From Mastigias papua (Eukaryota > Cnidaria > Scyphozoa > Rhizostomeae > Mastigiidae): a stretch of 64,000 bases of DNA. The notes beneath the pieces are model-generated. The model did no database searches. It saw nothing but the letters and a program-made list of their open reading frames with translations, and was not told the DNA's origin. Position numbers and translations under genes: made by a program. Positions 19,430 to 31,392 of the stretch are shown here, piece by piece. Where the stretch lies: contig OZ025271.1 in assembly GCA_964019165.1 (NCBI GenBank), forward strand, positions 7,027,570 to 7,091,569. Reading direction: 5' to 3'. How positions within the stretch are numbered: position 1 is the stretch's first letter; each line of letters begins with the position of its first letter.

Positions 19430-20400
19430 TTTTCGTGTCTATTGAAACGAAGATTACGAAACTTTAATGTGCTATGCTATGTCGTCAATGAAATGTATGA
19501 TATGAAAATTATATAATGTGAAGTCAATAAACAGGAGGAACTAAGCTATAATTCTAGTGAAGAACATAATTATCGAAATCTATAATTCTAGATCTTTATC
19601 TTGGGTGGATTTTATTTCAAAAATTTAGTAGCCAGGGGGTTGGAATAAGAATGTCCAGGGTGAAAAAACCAGAAAATTAATTAATGGGACGTCTTCTATT
19701 GTACCAAAGAGTAAAATATCATTCCGGTGGAAGAGCAATATGATACAGTAGTAGAACATGTTGCTTGTTTTTCCTTTCTGTTACTGTTGTGATCAATCTA
19801 TATAATCAATAGCATTTTTTTCTCCAGTATGGTGTTATAATAATCTGGAGGTATACATATCGCAACAATACGAAAATTGTGCATTTGCTGCAATAAAAAG
19901 AGTGGTAAAGGCTATTGTATCTGAACAGTTTTCTTCACTGTCGACAAATATCTCTTCAATCTTTAAGATGTTGAAGCAACAAGATCTTCTAACATAACAT
20001 TGGATTCCTTTTAATGGTTGAACTAATAAGATTTCGCCTAATTGCTTTCACAATATTTCCAATCAGTCACAAAGGCCTATCACTATGGTACAAGCCAAGC
20101 CATTTTAGATGAAACGTTCTTGAATAGAAAAAAATACTTTGCAATATGGGATCAGGTCTGTGCGTCTCTCTGGAGCAAAATCAAGGAAAAATATTCAAGT
20201 TGATTCGAAAAGATCCAAAACTGTTTAACTTTTCAGTATGAAGATGACAAAATGTTTATTTAAGGAGACTTATCAAAGCTGATTCTAGCTAAAACATTGA
20301 TATAGTCACTTGCGAAAAGGACCGAGTAAGGATTAAAACCATGCAGTTCCTTCCAAAGACTAGTTTCCTTCCTGCAGTATATTAATATCAATTATCTGAT
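19430..20400. other. Intron sequence, nothing recognised
   Basis: Part of the long intron between exons B3 and B4. No domain, terminal repeat or RNA gene was seen. Confidence 0.35.
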
Positions 20401-20410
20401 TAATGCATCT

Positions 20411-20413
20411 TAT

Positions 20414-20465
<52 letters not shown>
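20411..20465. repeat. TAATAATA then (TA)n tract
   Basis: A short TAA-repeat followed by about 45 bases of alternating TA. It directly precedes the first R4-like retrotransposon. Confidence 0.95.
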
Positions 20466-20468
<3 letters not shown>

Positions 20469-21985
20469 GCCACCGTGTCAGCAGTTGCAGAAGCCTTAGG
20501 CTTGCAATCAAGAACAAGGATACACAAGAGACCAGAACCACCGAAATGGAAAAAAGAATTGAACGTGAAATTCAAAAGATAAGAGGGGAAATTTCAAGAC
20601 TATCAGAAATGAATAAGGAAGGCCAACTAAAAGAAAAGGGAAGGAAATTGATGAGAAAGCTTAATATAAGATGCAAAGATGACATCCCAACTGTTGTTGA
20701 ACACCTCAAGCAGCAGCTACAAGCAAAATCTCAGAGATTAAGGCGGTATGACAAACGGCAAAAGCTTTTTCATCAGAACAAAACATAGCAATAAAATGCC
20801 AAAAAGTTTTACAGAGAACTAGGAAAGAAGAATATAATAATCCACAAAGCACCTGAAAAGGAATCTGTTGAAAATTTTTAGTCTAGCATATGGGAAGATG
20901 AAAAACATCACAATGTGAATGCAGAATGGATTAGGTAACTAGAGAATGACAACCAAAACATACCAGAACAAGTATGGTAAGGTATTTCTATAGAAGAGAT
21001 AAAAATAGCAATCAAAAGATCAAAAAATTGAAAATCTCCTGGGAATGATGGAATCGCAAACTTTTGGCTTAAACATCTAACAGAGCTTCATGAAGATCTG
21101 ACATATGCCTATAATAAATGCTTAGAATCCCCAGAGAAATGCCCAGACTGGCTGAAAAATGGTACCACTTATCTCTTACCGAAAAATGACGAAACTAACA
21201 ACCCAAAGAACTACCGACCGATCACATGCCTCCCTACAATGTACAAGATATTAACATCCATCTTATCAGATAGAGCCTACAAGCACCTGAGAATCAACAA
21301 TTTGCTCCCAGTGGAACAGAAAGGTTGTAGTAAAGGCAGCTATGGGTGCAAAGATCAACTACTCATAAACAAGGCCATAATAGAAATGACCAAAAGTAAA
21401 AAAAGGAAGTTAACAACAGCTTGGATAGATTATAAGAAGGCTTTCGATTCTGTCCCTCATAGCTGGATTAAAATGTATTGAAATGTTTAAGATATCACCA
21501 ATTATAAGAGAGTTTATGACATCAAGCATGAAAAAATGGATGACAACTCTCTATTTAAATCATGAGAAAGGGACAATAACATCGAGAAAGATGAACATCA
21601 ATAATGGAATCTTCCAAGGGGACTCACTATCATCACTTCTTTTCTGCATTGCACTTGCTCTCTCTCCGTACTCGTCAATAAAAGTGGGTATAGTTTCAAA
21701 CTAAACAGCATGGTCGTCAGTCATTTATTCATGGATGATCTGAAAACCTTTGCTAAAAATGATGATGAGCAGCAAAGAATACTCACTATCGTAAAAGACT
21801 TCAGTGAAGATATAAAGATGGAGTTCGGGCTTGAAAAATGTGCAAAAGCTACATTCAAAAAAGGAAAGTAAACATCTACGGAAAACATAAGCCTTGGCCT
21901 GGATACCTTTATACAAGACCTAGAGCAAGATAGTATATATAGATACCTTGGCAAAAATGAAGGAGATGGACATCAGCATGCAAAA

Positions 21986-23281
21986 ATGAAAGAGAAAATA
22001 CGAGAAGAATACTATAGGCGCATAAGGCTAGTACTAAGATCAGAGCTCAATGCTGTCAACAGAACCAATGCAATTAACACACTTGCAGTCCCAGTTGTAG
22101 CTTACAGTTTTAACATCATTAACTGGACTGTAGAAGATCTTAAAAAAATGGACCGCAAAACAAGGAAGCTGTTGACAATGGGAAAAATGCACCATCCCAA
22201 AGCAGACAAAGATAGGCTTTACTTACCAAGGAAATCTGGTGAAAGAGGTCTTATTCAAATTGAAAGAAGCTATAAAACCATAACCATAGGCCTTAATGCA
22301 TATATAGATAAAACTGAGGATAACTTCTTGGCATTGTCTGAGACCACGACAAGACAAGGGAATACAAAATCATTAAAGTACGAAGCTGCAAAATTTGAGA
22401 AAGAGCTTGATATACCAAATATGGCTATCATAGTAAACGAGACTGCAATCGAGTATGCCAGGCGTATTAAACACAAGACTAAAGACCGAGCACTAGAACA
22501 GTTACAAGGCATTTGGAAAGAAAAGCCTTTACATGGACAACACCCAAAGAGATTACATGACCACGATGTTAATGAAATTGAAACAAATAAATGGCTATCA
22601 ACATCAGGCCTAAAATCAGAGACTGAAAGATTTATCATTGCAGCTCAAGATCAATGTCTGAAAACTAAGTACTATCGACACAAAATCTTAAAAGATGGGA
22701 CCAGTCCAATGTGCAGGATCTGCAGCAAACAGCAAGAGACAATAGACCACTTTGTCTCCGGATGCTCAGAATTAGCGAAAACAGAATATACACAAAGACA
22801 TAACAGAACAGCAGCCTATATCCATTGGAAAATTTGTAAGCACTATAACATCAAGGTAACTGACAAATACTATGAACATGAAGCAAAAACAGTAACAGAG
22901 AACAATGAAGCCACTATATTATAGGACATGCCAATTCAAACTGACAGAGAAATCAAAGCCAACAGACCTGATATAATAGCGAAAAATAAAAAACAGAGAA
23001 CTTGCCAGCTAATTGAAATATCAGTCCCCACAGAAAGAAACACATCTATAAAAACGACAGAGAAACTCTCAAAATACAAGTACCTGGAAATTGAGATTGA
23101 GAGAATGTGGGGTATGAATACAATGACAATACCAGTAATAATAGGTGCCCTTGGTCTGGTAAAAAAAGGGATGGAAAAGTATATCAATAAAATTCCGGGA
23201 CACATATCAATTCAAGAGACTCAAAAGTGTGTCCTCCTTGGGACTGCTCATATTCTGAGGAGGATTTTGTCAATCAAGTAA
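21986..23281 (+). pseudogene. R4-like RT thumb, zinc knuckle and RLE endonuclease
   Basis: Two in-line frames (21986-22924 and 22928-23281) separated by one stop. The first reads NAINTLAVPVVAYSFNIINW and RKTRKLLTMGKMHHPKADKD, characteristic of this LINE family, then CRICSKQQETIDHFVSGC. The second has TDREIKANRPDI with the catalytic PD, the acidic LIEI strand, and IPVIIGALGLVKKGMEKYI near the end. Restriction-like endonucleases of this clade cut target DNA at defined sites. Confidence 0.85.
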
Positions 23282-23358
23282 ACTGATGAGAACCTCCAGT
23301 TCTTGGGATGAACTCAGTTTTATCCGTAGGAAAGCAGGAATCGAAAGGAACATTTACT

Positions 23359-23392
23359 ATATAATAATAATAATAATAATAATAATGATAAT
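23359..23392. repeat. (TAA)n tract joining the two LINE copies
   Basis: About eight ATA/TAA units. They serve both as the 3' tail of copy 1 and as the immediate 5' border of copy 2. Confidence 0.9.
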
Positions 23393-26300
23393 AGATGTCC
23401 TGGGTATGACACAAAACTGCACCCGGTTGTGGAGTTTCGACGTGGGATAATGAGGTTACCCTTTGCCACAATTACCTACAGGTCACCCTTGAACAACGTG
23501 TAGTACCTGTTATCTCTCCCCGAGACCATGAAATACCGGGTTGGCATCCGGCGGGGGTTAGTCTGTCTCATGGGTAGGAGGGACTCTTCAGCCTTGGTAG
23601 GCAACCCTCCTAGTGATGGTGTCACGAAAAAATACTGGTGTTTGCTGCACTTGAAATCAACAGCTCTTTCTTTTACATGAATGAGTACTGAAACTAGGAA
23701 ATCATGCCACATCGCTCGTCGCGCGGATCAACAAGGAGCGCGTCCCTTAGTGAGGAACCAGGCTAAGGTCAAAAAGTGTGTTACTGGAACAACTTTACCC
23801 CAACCCCAAGCTCTACAGGATAACCAAAATGAGACCTCGACTCAAAATGGCTCCGTAGATGCTGATATTACGCAGCCTTCAAGAAAGTAAACAAGACAGA
23901 AATGGACTAGGGGTGAGTATAAAAAAGTAATGACAGCCTATTATCAGGTAGTACTAGAGCCATCCGATCAAAATAACACCAAGTATACATACCAATTATG
24001 GAGAGAAATGAATACTGATGTAAGACCAAATATCGATGCCAAGAAACTTGCCAATGTAAGGAGAGATATTGTAAAGAACAAAAGGCTATCTGATTCTGAA
24101 CTGGAAGCAATCAAATCCAGGATTAGAGGAAATATAAAGTCAACTAAGCTACATGTGAACTCCGACGGTACCAAAGAAACTAATTATGAAGAAGAAGTCG
24201 TAGAAAGGATGATCAACACACAAAGTGATCCAGTAGATGAAGTAACTGATCGTGAAGATACAGATATTGATCAGAGTACTCTACTACAAGTTGACGAGAT
24301 GAAGCAGATGATATTGGACAAATGGGAAGAAGTCAAAGAAACAGGTATGAAAGATAGAAGCTCACTACCTAAGATATATTTAAACAGAAAAGCAAAAGGA
24401 TTTATTAAACTTTCAAATAAAGCAGTGCTACTGATAAAAGATTCTTGTGGGAAAAGTTAGGGCATCAATGAAGTAAACGAACTGATTTTTGCGTCAGCAT
24501 GTGTTACAACTGAGATGATTGGTAAAAAGGTCATACACAGACAACAGAGAAAACGGAAACAACCGTTGTGGAAAGCAAAACTTGAAAGAGATATTAAGGA
24601 GTTGAGGATTGATCTATCAATGCTTACAGAGCTAACCAGAAATAATGGCATGGGTGAAAGAAAAAGTAGAAAAATCAGGAGAAAATACTCAATTAGAAAT
24701 GATGATAACATCATCACTGCAAAAGAAGAAGTCAGGCAACTAATAAATGCAAAAGCTCAAAGAAGAATAAGAAGATTTGAGAAAAGAGTGAAGCAGTTCA
24801 GACAGAATAGAACATTTGCAACTGACACCAAGAGATTCTACAGAGAGCTTGGAAAGTAAAAGATTGAGGTTAATAAACCTCCAACAGCAGAAGTAACAGA
24901 ACAGTTTTGGAAGCTAATCTGGGAGGATGAAAAGCACCATAATGAAGAAGCTGAATGGGTAAGGAAACAAGAAGAACTAGGCCAAAAATTCCAAGAGCAA
25001 ACATGGCCAACCATAGAGAAACAGGAGGTAATATCAGCTATAAAGAAAACACATAACTGGAAATCCCCAGGTCAAGATAAAATACCAAACTTCTGGTTAC
25101 AAAAATTAACATCCTTACATGAAGATATTGCTTGCTGCTTCTCAAATATTGTAAAGAACCCAGAAGAAAGCCCTTCCTGGCTAACAAACGGCATAACCTA
25201 CTTACTTCCCAAGTCAGAGGAAACTATTGAACCAAAGAATTACAGGCCAATCACACGCTTACCAACAATGTACAAGATCCTAACAGGAATTATTGCAGAT
25301 AGAGCTTACAACTTCCTAAATGAAAATGAAGCATTCCCAATTGAGCAGAAAGGGTGCAAGAAGGGATCTTATGGTTGCAGAGATCAGTTACTTATTAACA
25401 AAATGATTTTGGAACATTGTAGAAAATGAAAAAGAAATCTAAGCACTGCTTGGATAGACTACAAAAAAGCGTGTGATAGTGTCCCCCATTCGTGGATCTT
25501 AAAGACTATGGAAATGTACAAACTTTCACCAGTGTTAATTAATTTTATGAGACACATCATGAGCACATGGAAAACAACAATGATTTTGAATTACTCCATG
25601 GGAAATATAATGACAAACCCTATTAGTATTAAGAACGGGATATTCCAAGGCGATTCACTATCCCCTTTGATATTTTGCTTGGCTCTTGCACCACTCTCTA
25701 ATCTGCTAAACAACACAGGCATGGGTTATTATGTATATAATGAAAGAGTGAATCACTTATTCTACATGGCTGATTTAAAGCTTTATGCAAAGAATGATGA
25801 GCAGCTTGAAGGGTTGCTCCAAACTGTGAAAATGTTTAATGATGACATAAATATGCAATTTGGCTTAGATAAGTGCGCTAAGGCAACATTTAAGCGAGGA
25901 AAGCTGATGAAAACATCATCCATTGAATTAGACAAATCTACTAGCATCCAAGATATAGACCAAGAAGGCACATACAAATACCTAGGAATAAACGAAGCAG
26001 ACGGAATTCAACATTCTAAAATGAAGTAGAAAGTCCGAAAAGAGTATTACCGGAGAGTTAAACTGGCCTTAAGAAGTGAGTTGAATGATGGTAACAATAT
26101 AACTGCAATAAATACGTTAGCGGTACCAGTCCTCACTTACAGTTTTCACATCATCAATTGGCAATTACAAGAAATAAAGAAACTTGATAGGAAAACAAGA
26201 AAGCTTCTAACTATGTACAAGATACACCATCCCAAAGCAGATGTTGACAGAATATACATCAGTAGAAAAGAAGGAGGGCGTGGTTTAACTCAGATAGAGA

Positions 26301-26997
26301 GCACATACAAGATATCGACCATTGGCCTTGAAAAATATCTAAGTGAGACAAATGAGAAGTTATTGAAACAAGTTTACCAGCATGAGAGGCATAAAACATT
26401 GTACTCAATAGAGAAGGAAGCTGGAAGGTTCAAAAGAGAGATTCAAATGGAAGATATTGAAACAGAGGAAAACTTTTCAGTTGTAGAAAGTGCCAAACAA
26501 GCAAAAGAGTACGCCAAGAAAAGAATAATGGAAATGACAAAGGAAACGTGGGAGAAGAAGCCAATGCATGGGCAATATCCGGACAGAGTTAAGAAGGCAG
26601 ATGTAGATAAGGAGAACACCCATAAATGGTTGAGAAGTGCTAGCTTGAAAGGAGAAACAGAAGGGTTCATTATCGCAGCACAGGATCAGAGCCTTGCCAC
26701 AAATAATTGAGATAGAGGTTGCTAAATGTGACAAATGAAGCCTACTATTGTTCCTATCATTGTCGGAGCCCTGGGCCTTTTTAGAAAAAGAATGAAACAG
26801 CATGTATCAAAGATCTCTGGACAAATTAGCATTGAAGAAATCCAGAAAATTGTGCTGCTAGGAACATCACATATGCTGAGGAGAGCTCTATCAATAGCCT
26901 GAGAAATGACTACACTTTGAAGCCTAAGGACCATAGTTTGGTCTTGGCCTTTACACAAACAACACAAAAGCTAACAACTTGTACAATAATAATAATA
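23393..26997 (+). mobile_element. R4/Dong-like LINE, copy 2
   Basis: It starts right after the TAA tract with a 5' leader (23393-23680). The N-terminal frames 23681-23890 and 23930-24460 follow; the second is preceded by a KWTRGEYKKVM pattern like a Myb-type DNA-binding segment. The RT region (24515-26029) resembles copy 1 closely: IDYKKACDSVPHSWI, FQGDSLSPLIF. The catalytic motif reads FYMADLKLYAK, with Ala at the first Asp position. The thumb frame (26081-26710) stops before the zinc knuckle, and the RLE nuclease is deleted. Only the last segment (26738-26902, IVPIIVGALGLFRKRM) remains. It ends in an AATAATAATAAT tract at 26985-26997. Confidence 0.85.
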
Positions 26998-27082
26998 CAA
27001 ATCTTTATACTGGATTAAAACACTTCAACTTAAGAGCTGTTATAGTAGCACTTTAGTATATTAATAGTGATAATGTGAAATG

Positions 27083-29245
27083 TGTGTTGCTACTACAGCA
27101 CTTCATTATAGCATGAAAAAGCAGGAACATTATTTTAGCATACTGAAAGCATTTTAGTCGTCCGACACTCGTCAGAGTATGAAACATCAGATAACGACCG
27201 AAAGGTGAACTGAAGTATATAGCCAGTTGCGAGTACATGGGATAAGATGAATAATGCGTCTGTCTGACCTTATGATTGGGCAATTAGCACCTATTCACCA
27301 TTGTTTACTTTACGAGTCCATGTGAGAAAATGATCTCCTTTTGTTTACACAACACTGAGTTTTGAGTCTTAATGTAAACTGATGTCAAAATGCTTGAATG
27401 AAAGGACGATCTTGCTTGCCCAGTGATCCGAACATTATATGTTATGGCGCGTGCTGAATTGCTGCTCGAGGAATGGATTTAGTTTTGACAGCGAGATGTA
27501 TAAGCAATTAGACGGAGTGACAATGCTCTTTGGGACCAGCTTTAGAAAATATATGTCTTGGAAGCAGACTTCTCGATAACACCGTAAAGCCAGGTGTAAT
27601 CGTTATGTTGATGATGCCGCTGTCATTTTCGGTTCAGAGCTGGAATGTGATTATTTTCAAGTAAACCCCAATCAGCTACAGCCGGTCCTAACCTTTACAT
27701 CATAGAAGGAGCAAAACAACTCATTGAATTTTCTAAATATCTCCTTGGAGAAAGGGAGTACTGGATTTCTCAATAGCACTTACAGGAAGCCAAATGTCAC
27801 GGGCCAATACATCCGTTGGCATTCCTTTAGCACAAAAGCAAGGGAACTCAAATTTATCAAAACTTTAGTTTACAGCGGACTTATTACTTGCTCTAGAATA
27901 AATTAGATGCTGAACTGGATGCAAACAAACAAATGTTAATTGACAATGGATATCCAGATGATGTCCTTGTTTCTTTCATTAAGAAAAACTAGCCAACATT
28001 TTATCAGAACAACAATTTGGTCTTGAGACATGTCCTGTAACGGCCGCTTTGTTGTTTTTTTTTGTTATGACTGGCGCGTGCGTTTTTGTATTGTTTATTT
28101 GTGTGTAATTCAATGTCAAATCCTTGTTATTGTCTCGTTAATTAGTAACGCCGTTGTGCTTGAGTTCATCTCTTGATGTTTTGGTTTGCGAGAGACACGC
28201 GGTCAAGCATTTTGTTATTCGTAATTTGTTATTCGTATTCGTTATTCATCGTTAACTGGCAAGCGGGACCGTTATGTAAGTACTTCTTGTTGATATTATT
28301 CGAGTTCTATTTGTTGCTATTAGTTATATATTTTCGCTTTCATCTTATGCAAGCTTAAATTAACTTAGTTATATTTTGTTGTTCTACGTTATAGTTTACG
28401 GCTTTCGTATATTGGTTCGACATTCGCGGTTGGTTTCTTCGGCATTTGTTTTCTTGTCAGTCGTCAGCCAATAGTCAGTAAAATATGCCCATATCAGCTG
28501 GCTCTAAAGTCGAACATTTAAGAGCCATCTACATGTCCTATTTTACCTAAACTTTCCCTGGATTGCAAGTGTCTCATCAAACTTTGACAAACAGAATAAT
28601 AACGGCATTGCATTCCGTTTCTATGCTCTGAAGCCCCGCGCGGTCATGCTACCATCTGCTAAAAAAGATAGCATTCCTACCACTCAAAAAAGTTGTGTAA
28701 TTTACGAATTTTTGTGGCGATTTGAAGCTCGGTACGTAGGGCGGACCACGCAGAGACTAGCAGAAAATAAAACACAATGTTCCCACGAGCATCTGAAAGA
28801 AAAAGAATATAGTAAGAGAACAGCTACCTCATATGTGTAAAAACAATAATGATTTGTGATTCGGCCATAGGATAATATCTTCATACAAATCAAGAATGCG
28901 CCAAAACCTATACAGACGATAATTTTCGGATCATAGGGCAAGCAAAATCATCCTTTCATTTAAGTCTTTGGAATCAGTTTACAATTAGACTCAAAACCTA
29001 GTCTTGTGTAAGCAAAAAGAGTTCATTTTCTTACTTGGACTCTTCAAGTAAACAATGGCGAAGAGGTGCCAAGTGGCCAACCATACTGCTAACAGGACAC
29101 ATTATTCATGATGTCAAGTTTATCCGCATCTGGTTATAAATGTCAGTTCTCCTTTCGGTCATTATTAAATGTTTCATACCCTGATGAATGTCGGATGAAA
29201 AAACTTTCAGTATTCTAAATCAATGTCCCGCTGTTTCGTGCATTA
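27083..29245 (+). mobile_element. Palindromic Penelope-like element (PLE 2), decayed
   Basis: Same family as PLE 1. The left arm (about 27083-27461) is the inverted 3' end and the right copy (about 27463-29245) runs from the RT palm to the end. At the junction, sequence matching PLE 1 position about 11793 inverted meets sequence matching about 10812. Recognisable coding includes TYRKPNVTGQYIRW (27724-27906) and the GIY-YIG region (28646-28840). Many indels make it dead. The left boundary reads TGTTGCTACTACAGCACTTC, like that of PLE 1. A 498-bp solo LTR interrupts it. Confidence 0.85.
28036..28533. mobile_element. Solo LTR inside PLE 2
   Basis: A 498-bp insertion that breaks the PLE 2 coding sequence. 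It begins TGTAACGGCCGC and ends CCATCTACA, so it has the TG...CA ends (here TGTA...TACA) of a long terminal repeat. It is flanked by a perfect 5-bp duplication TGTCC (28031-28035 and 28534-28538). PLE 2 homology resumes at once on the right (TTTTACCTAAA). It has no coding capacity. Its family is not that of the Gypsy element at 46.3 kb, whose LTR differs. Confidence 0.88.
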
Positions 29246-29480
29246 GTGAAATAATGGTCATACTAATCCATATTTACACGGGATAACTTAGTCAGCTAAG
29301 AGAAGCTGCTATTAATCAAGGCCCTATTGAGATTAAAAGGCTAAGAAACTAAAATGCGTCTAACTAAAGTGGCATATAAGAGTTAATGTAAGTAGCACTT
29401 TACTATATTGCATGTGGATGAATTCAAAACATATGACATGAATTGACAAATACGAGAAATTATGCAATATGTCAACATAC

Positions 29481-29746
29481 ACATTCAGTTGTGTCAAATG
29501 AATGGCCATGCAACCTTCTTCAACTTTAACTGAGGTCGTGTTTGATACATCTGTAAGGCTATCTTTGTCTACACAAACCACATAATACTCTTGCGAGCTA
29601 CTATTTTCTCCCATAGTTGGTAACGTCAATATTGCAGGGCCTAACAGAGTTGTCCTACTTCTTTCTATTATATGGAGAATAGGATGAATGGGCTCCAATC
29701 CATAATAGCTGAGCTCGCTTAGCGCTGTCTTTGTAAATACGTTCAT
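29481..29746 (-). CDS. Host exon B3, second ZU5-like domain
   Basis: A 266-bp minus-strand exon with acceptor CTTTTTCAG at 29747 and donor GTATGT ending at 29475. It starts in phase 0 (joining B2) and ends in phase 2 (joining B4). It encodes PIHPILHIIERSRTT, LLGPAILTLPTMG and VKVEEGCMAIHLTQLN. The LLGPAILTLP strand and the final C...HLT pattern fit the end of a ZU5 domain, so the protein seems to carry two ZU5 domains in a row as in ankyrins and PIDD. Low-coordinate sequence past the donor stays open by chance. Confidence 0.72.
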
Positions 29747-30295
29747 CTGAAAAAGTAAGTTTGGAAAACTTTGTAACAGTTGATCCTCAGAAACGTAAAT
29801 TGAAATTCAATAGAATTCAAAGTATTATGGCAGATATGTATGTCCACATAAGTGACTAATGAGAAAGAAAATTGCTGAATCAAAGCAACATGCTTATATT
29901 CCATAGCAATATAAAAGTCCTTGATGTCAAGCTTGCTTGTGGCCTAACTGATTCTGGTCAGTGGCAACACAAAACACACCTGAACAGCTGTTAAAGATCG
30001 TTTGAAATATCTTATAAGAGGCTAGCAAATCTACAAGCATTGTGCTTACTACAGTATGCTGTACTAGCCCAATGTCAGTAGCAATAAAAAGCAATTAATA
30101 TGTATCTTCCAACTAATGTTTATACTAGCAATACCTGTGAGAATGGACGTGCATTACATCCCAATACACGAGCAAGATGGCATGGAAATTCATATGCGAA
30201 TTATGCATTATTCAATAAATGATATGATTATCTCCTCATATCAAATCTGGTATGGTGAGCAGTAATGAGATAATAAGACGATCCATACGACATAC

Positions 30296-30498
30296 CTTGA
30301 ACACCAGAAATGTCTTGTCATTGTCAAGTATGCCATCAGTAAATTCAATCTTGAAGGAATCATATTTAAATGGCGAAAATGAATAGGAGCTAGGAATAGG
30401 CATGGGAACATTACACGTGCATGACCTCAGACACATAAAAAGAACAAAATATGATGTTTCAGAAACTTCAGCAGCAGCAGCCATCTCAAAGTATTGAT
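30296..30498 (-). CDS. Host exon B2, ZU5-type protein
   Basis: A 203-bp minus-strand exon: acceptor TCTCATTCCAG at 30499, donor GTATGT ending at 30290. It begins with two bases completing the B1 codon and ends in phase 0. It encodes ETSYFVLFMCLRS, FKYDSFKIEFTDG and FLVFK. It is paralogous to exon A2, with identical borders and phases and a length difference of three codons. Confidence 0.78.
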
Positions 30499-30529
30499 CT
30501 GGAATGAGAATTAGAGGTGATTAAATGGA

Positions 30530-31190
30530 TATATGACGGTTAACACTTTTCTTCTTAATACAGAGACTTGAGCTGTGAGTGAAAGTTTCAATGCAAGATG
30601 GGAAAGAAAATAAAAATGGCATGTTGCCAGGTTTATTTACACTACAAAGACAATCCAATATAGTCATTATGTTAAGACAGGTTGACAATGATAAGCCAAA
30701 CATGGTTATGACTACGAACGTTTCGAATCCTACAAAGACCCATCATCAGCATGGATGGGTTGGATGTAATCCACCAATATTTAAAGGGACAGTAGTTCAT
30801 TCAAATACGTGAAAGAATGCCTAACAGAAAAATACAGAATAAAATATTGATTATGGTAGAGGGAATAAAAAGAACGCAAGACAATTAGAGGAGAGTCAAA
30901 GGATTAGAAGGCAATTGAGCATTAAGAATTGGACTGTCAAGAACGATTAAAAGAATCTCATAAATGAGGTGAGAAAACTATTGCTCCTGTCAAGTGTGTG
31001 ACAATCCTCAAGGGATGCTATATGATCAGTGATAGACATGCGGTCAAGAATGGCAGAAGGAGTAATATACTGTGGTAACTCCGGTGTACTCTCTGCAACA
31101 AGGAACAACATAAAGAGTTGCGTTCATGTGGTCCCAGGCATGGAAACTTGGGCATTTAAACTGATAAACAACAGAGGAGTGAACGGCATT
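30530..31190. other. Intron sequence, no gene recognised
   Basis: Between exon B2 and the third PLE. A segment near 30720-30760 contains CTGATGA and GAAAC on the minus strand but does not complete a hammerhead. Confidence 0.35.
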
Positions 31191-31392
31191 AGGCACCCTA
31201 TCTTTAACGTTTAAAGCAAATAGATACCCCTGGCTGACATACCAAGAACGTCAAATTTAGGTTTAGAGTAGCACTTATAAATAGCACGTCAGCTTCATGC
31301 TGTTCCTAGCTAAACCTGACTCTAAATGGTGTAGAGGTGCTATCAATATACTACTTACCACATACCTTACAGCCTGATAAATACACTACCCC

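Larger units (their letters stand above)
20466..23392 (+). mobile_element. R4/Dong-like LINE, copy 1
   Basis: A 5'-truncated non-LTR retrotransposon on the plus strand. Order: Lys/Arg-rich region (20546-20788), RT fingers and motif A ending AWIDYKKAFDSVPHSWI (21239-21481), FQGDSLSSLLF (21483-21704), MDDLKTFAKND at about 21732 (catalytic pair present), thumb and linker (21986-22924), a CX2CX8HX4C knuckle near 22710-22770, then a C-terminal block with NRPDIIAKNKKQ...CQLIEISVP (22928-23281). The RPD...E pattern marks the restriction-like endonuclease of the R2/R4 superfamily rather than an AP endonuclease. Several stops and frame changes show decay, including a TAG just before 22925. It ends in (TAA)n at 23359-23392. 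Confidence 0.85.

Noticed and set aside
30715..30765. Hammerhead-like core (CTGATGA ... GAAAC) on the minus strand near PLE 3
   Set aside because: Stem II can only form with wobble pairs and the sequence before CTGATGA does not pair with the sequence after the possible cleavage site, so the three-way junction fails.
31029..31214. 61-codon plus-strand frame between exon B2 and PLE 3
   Set aside because: No recognisable motif and it lies in an intron on the opposite strand.
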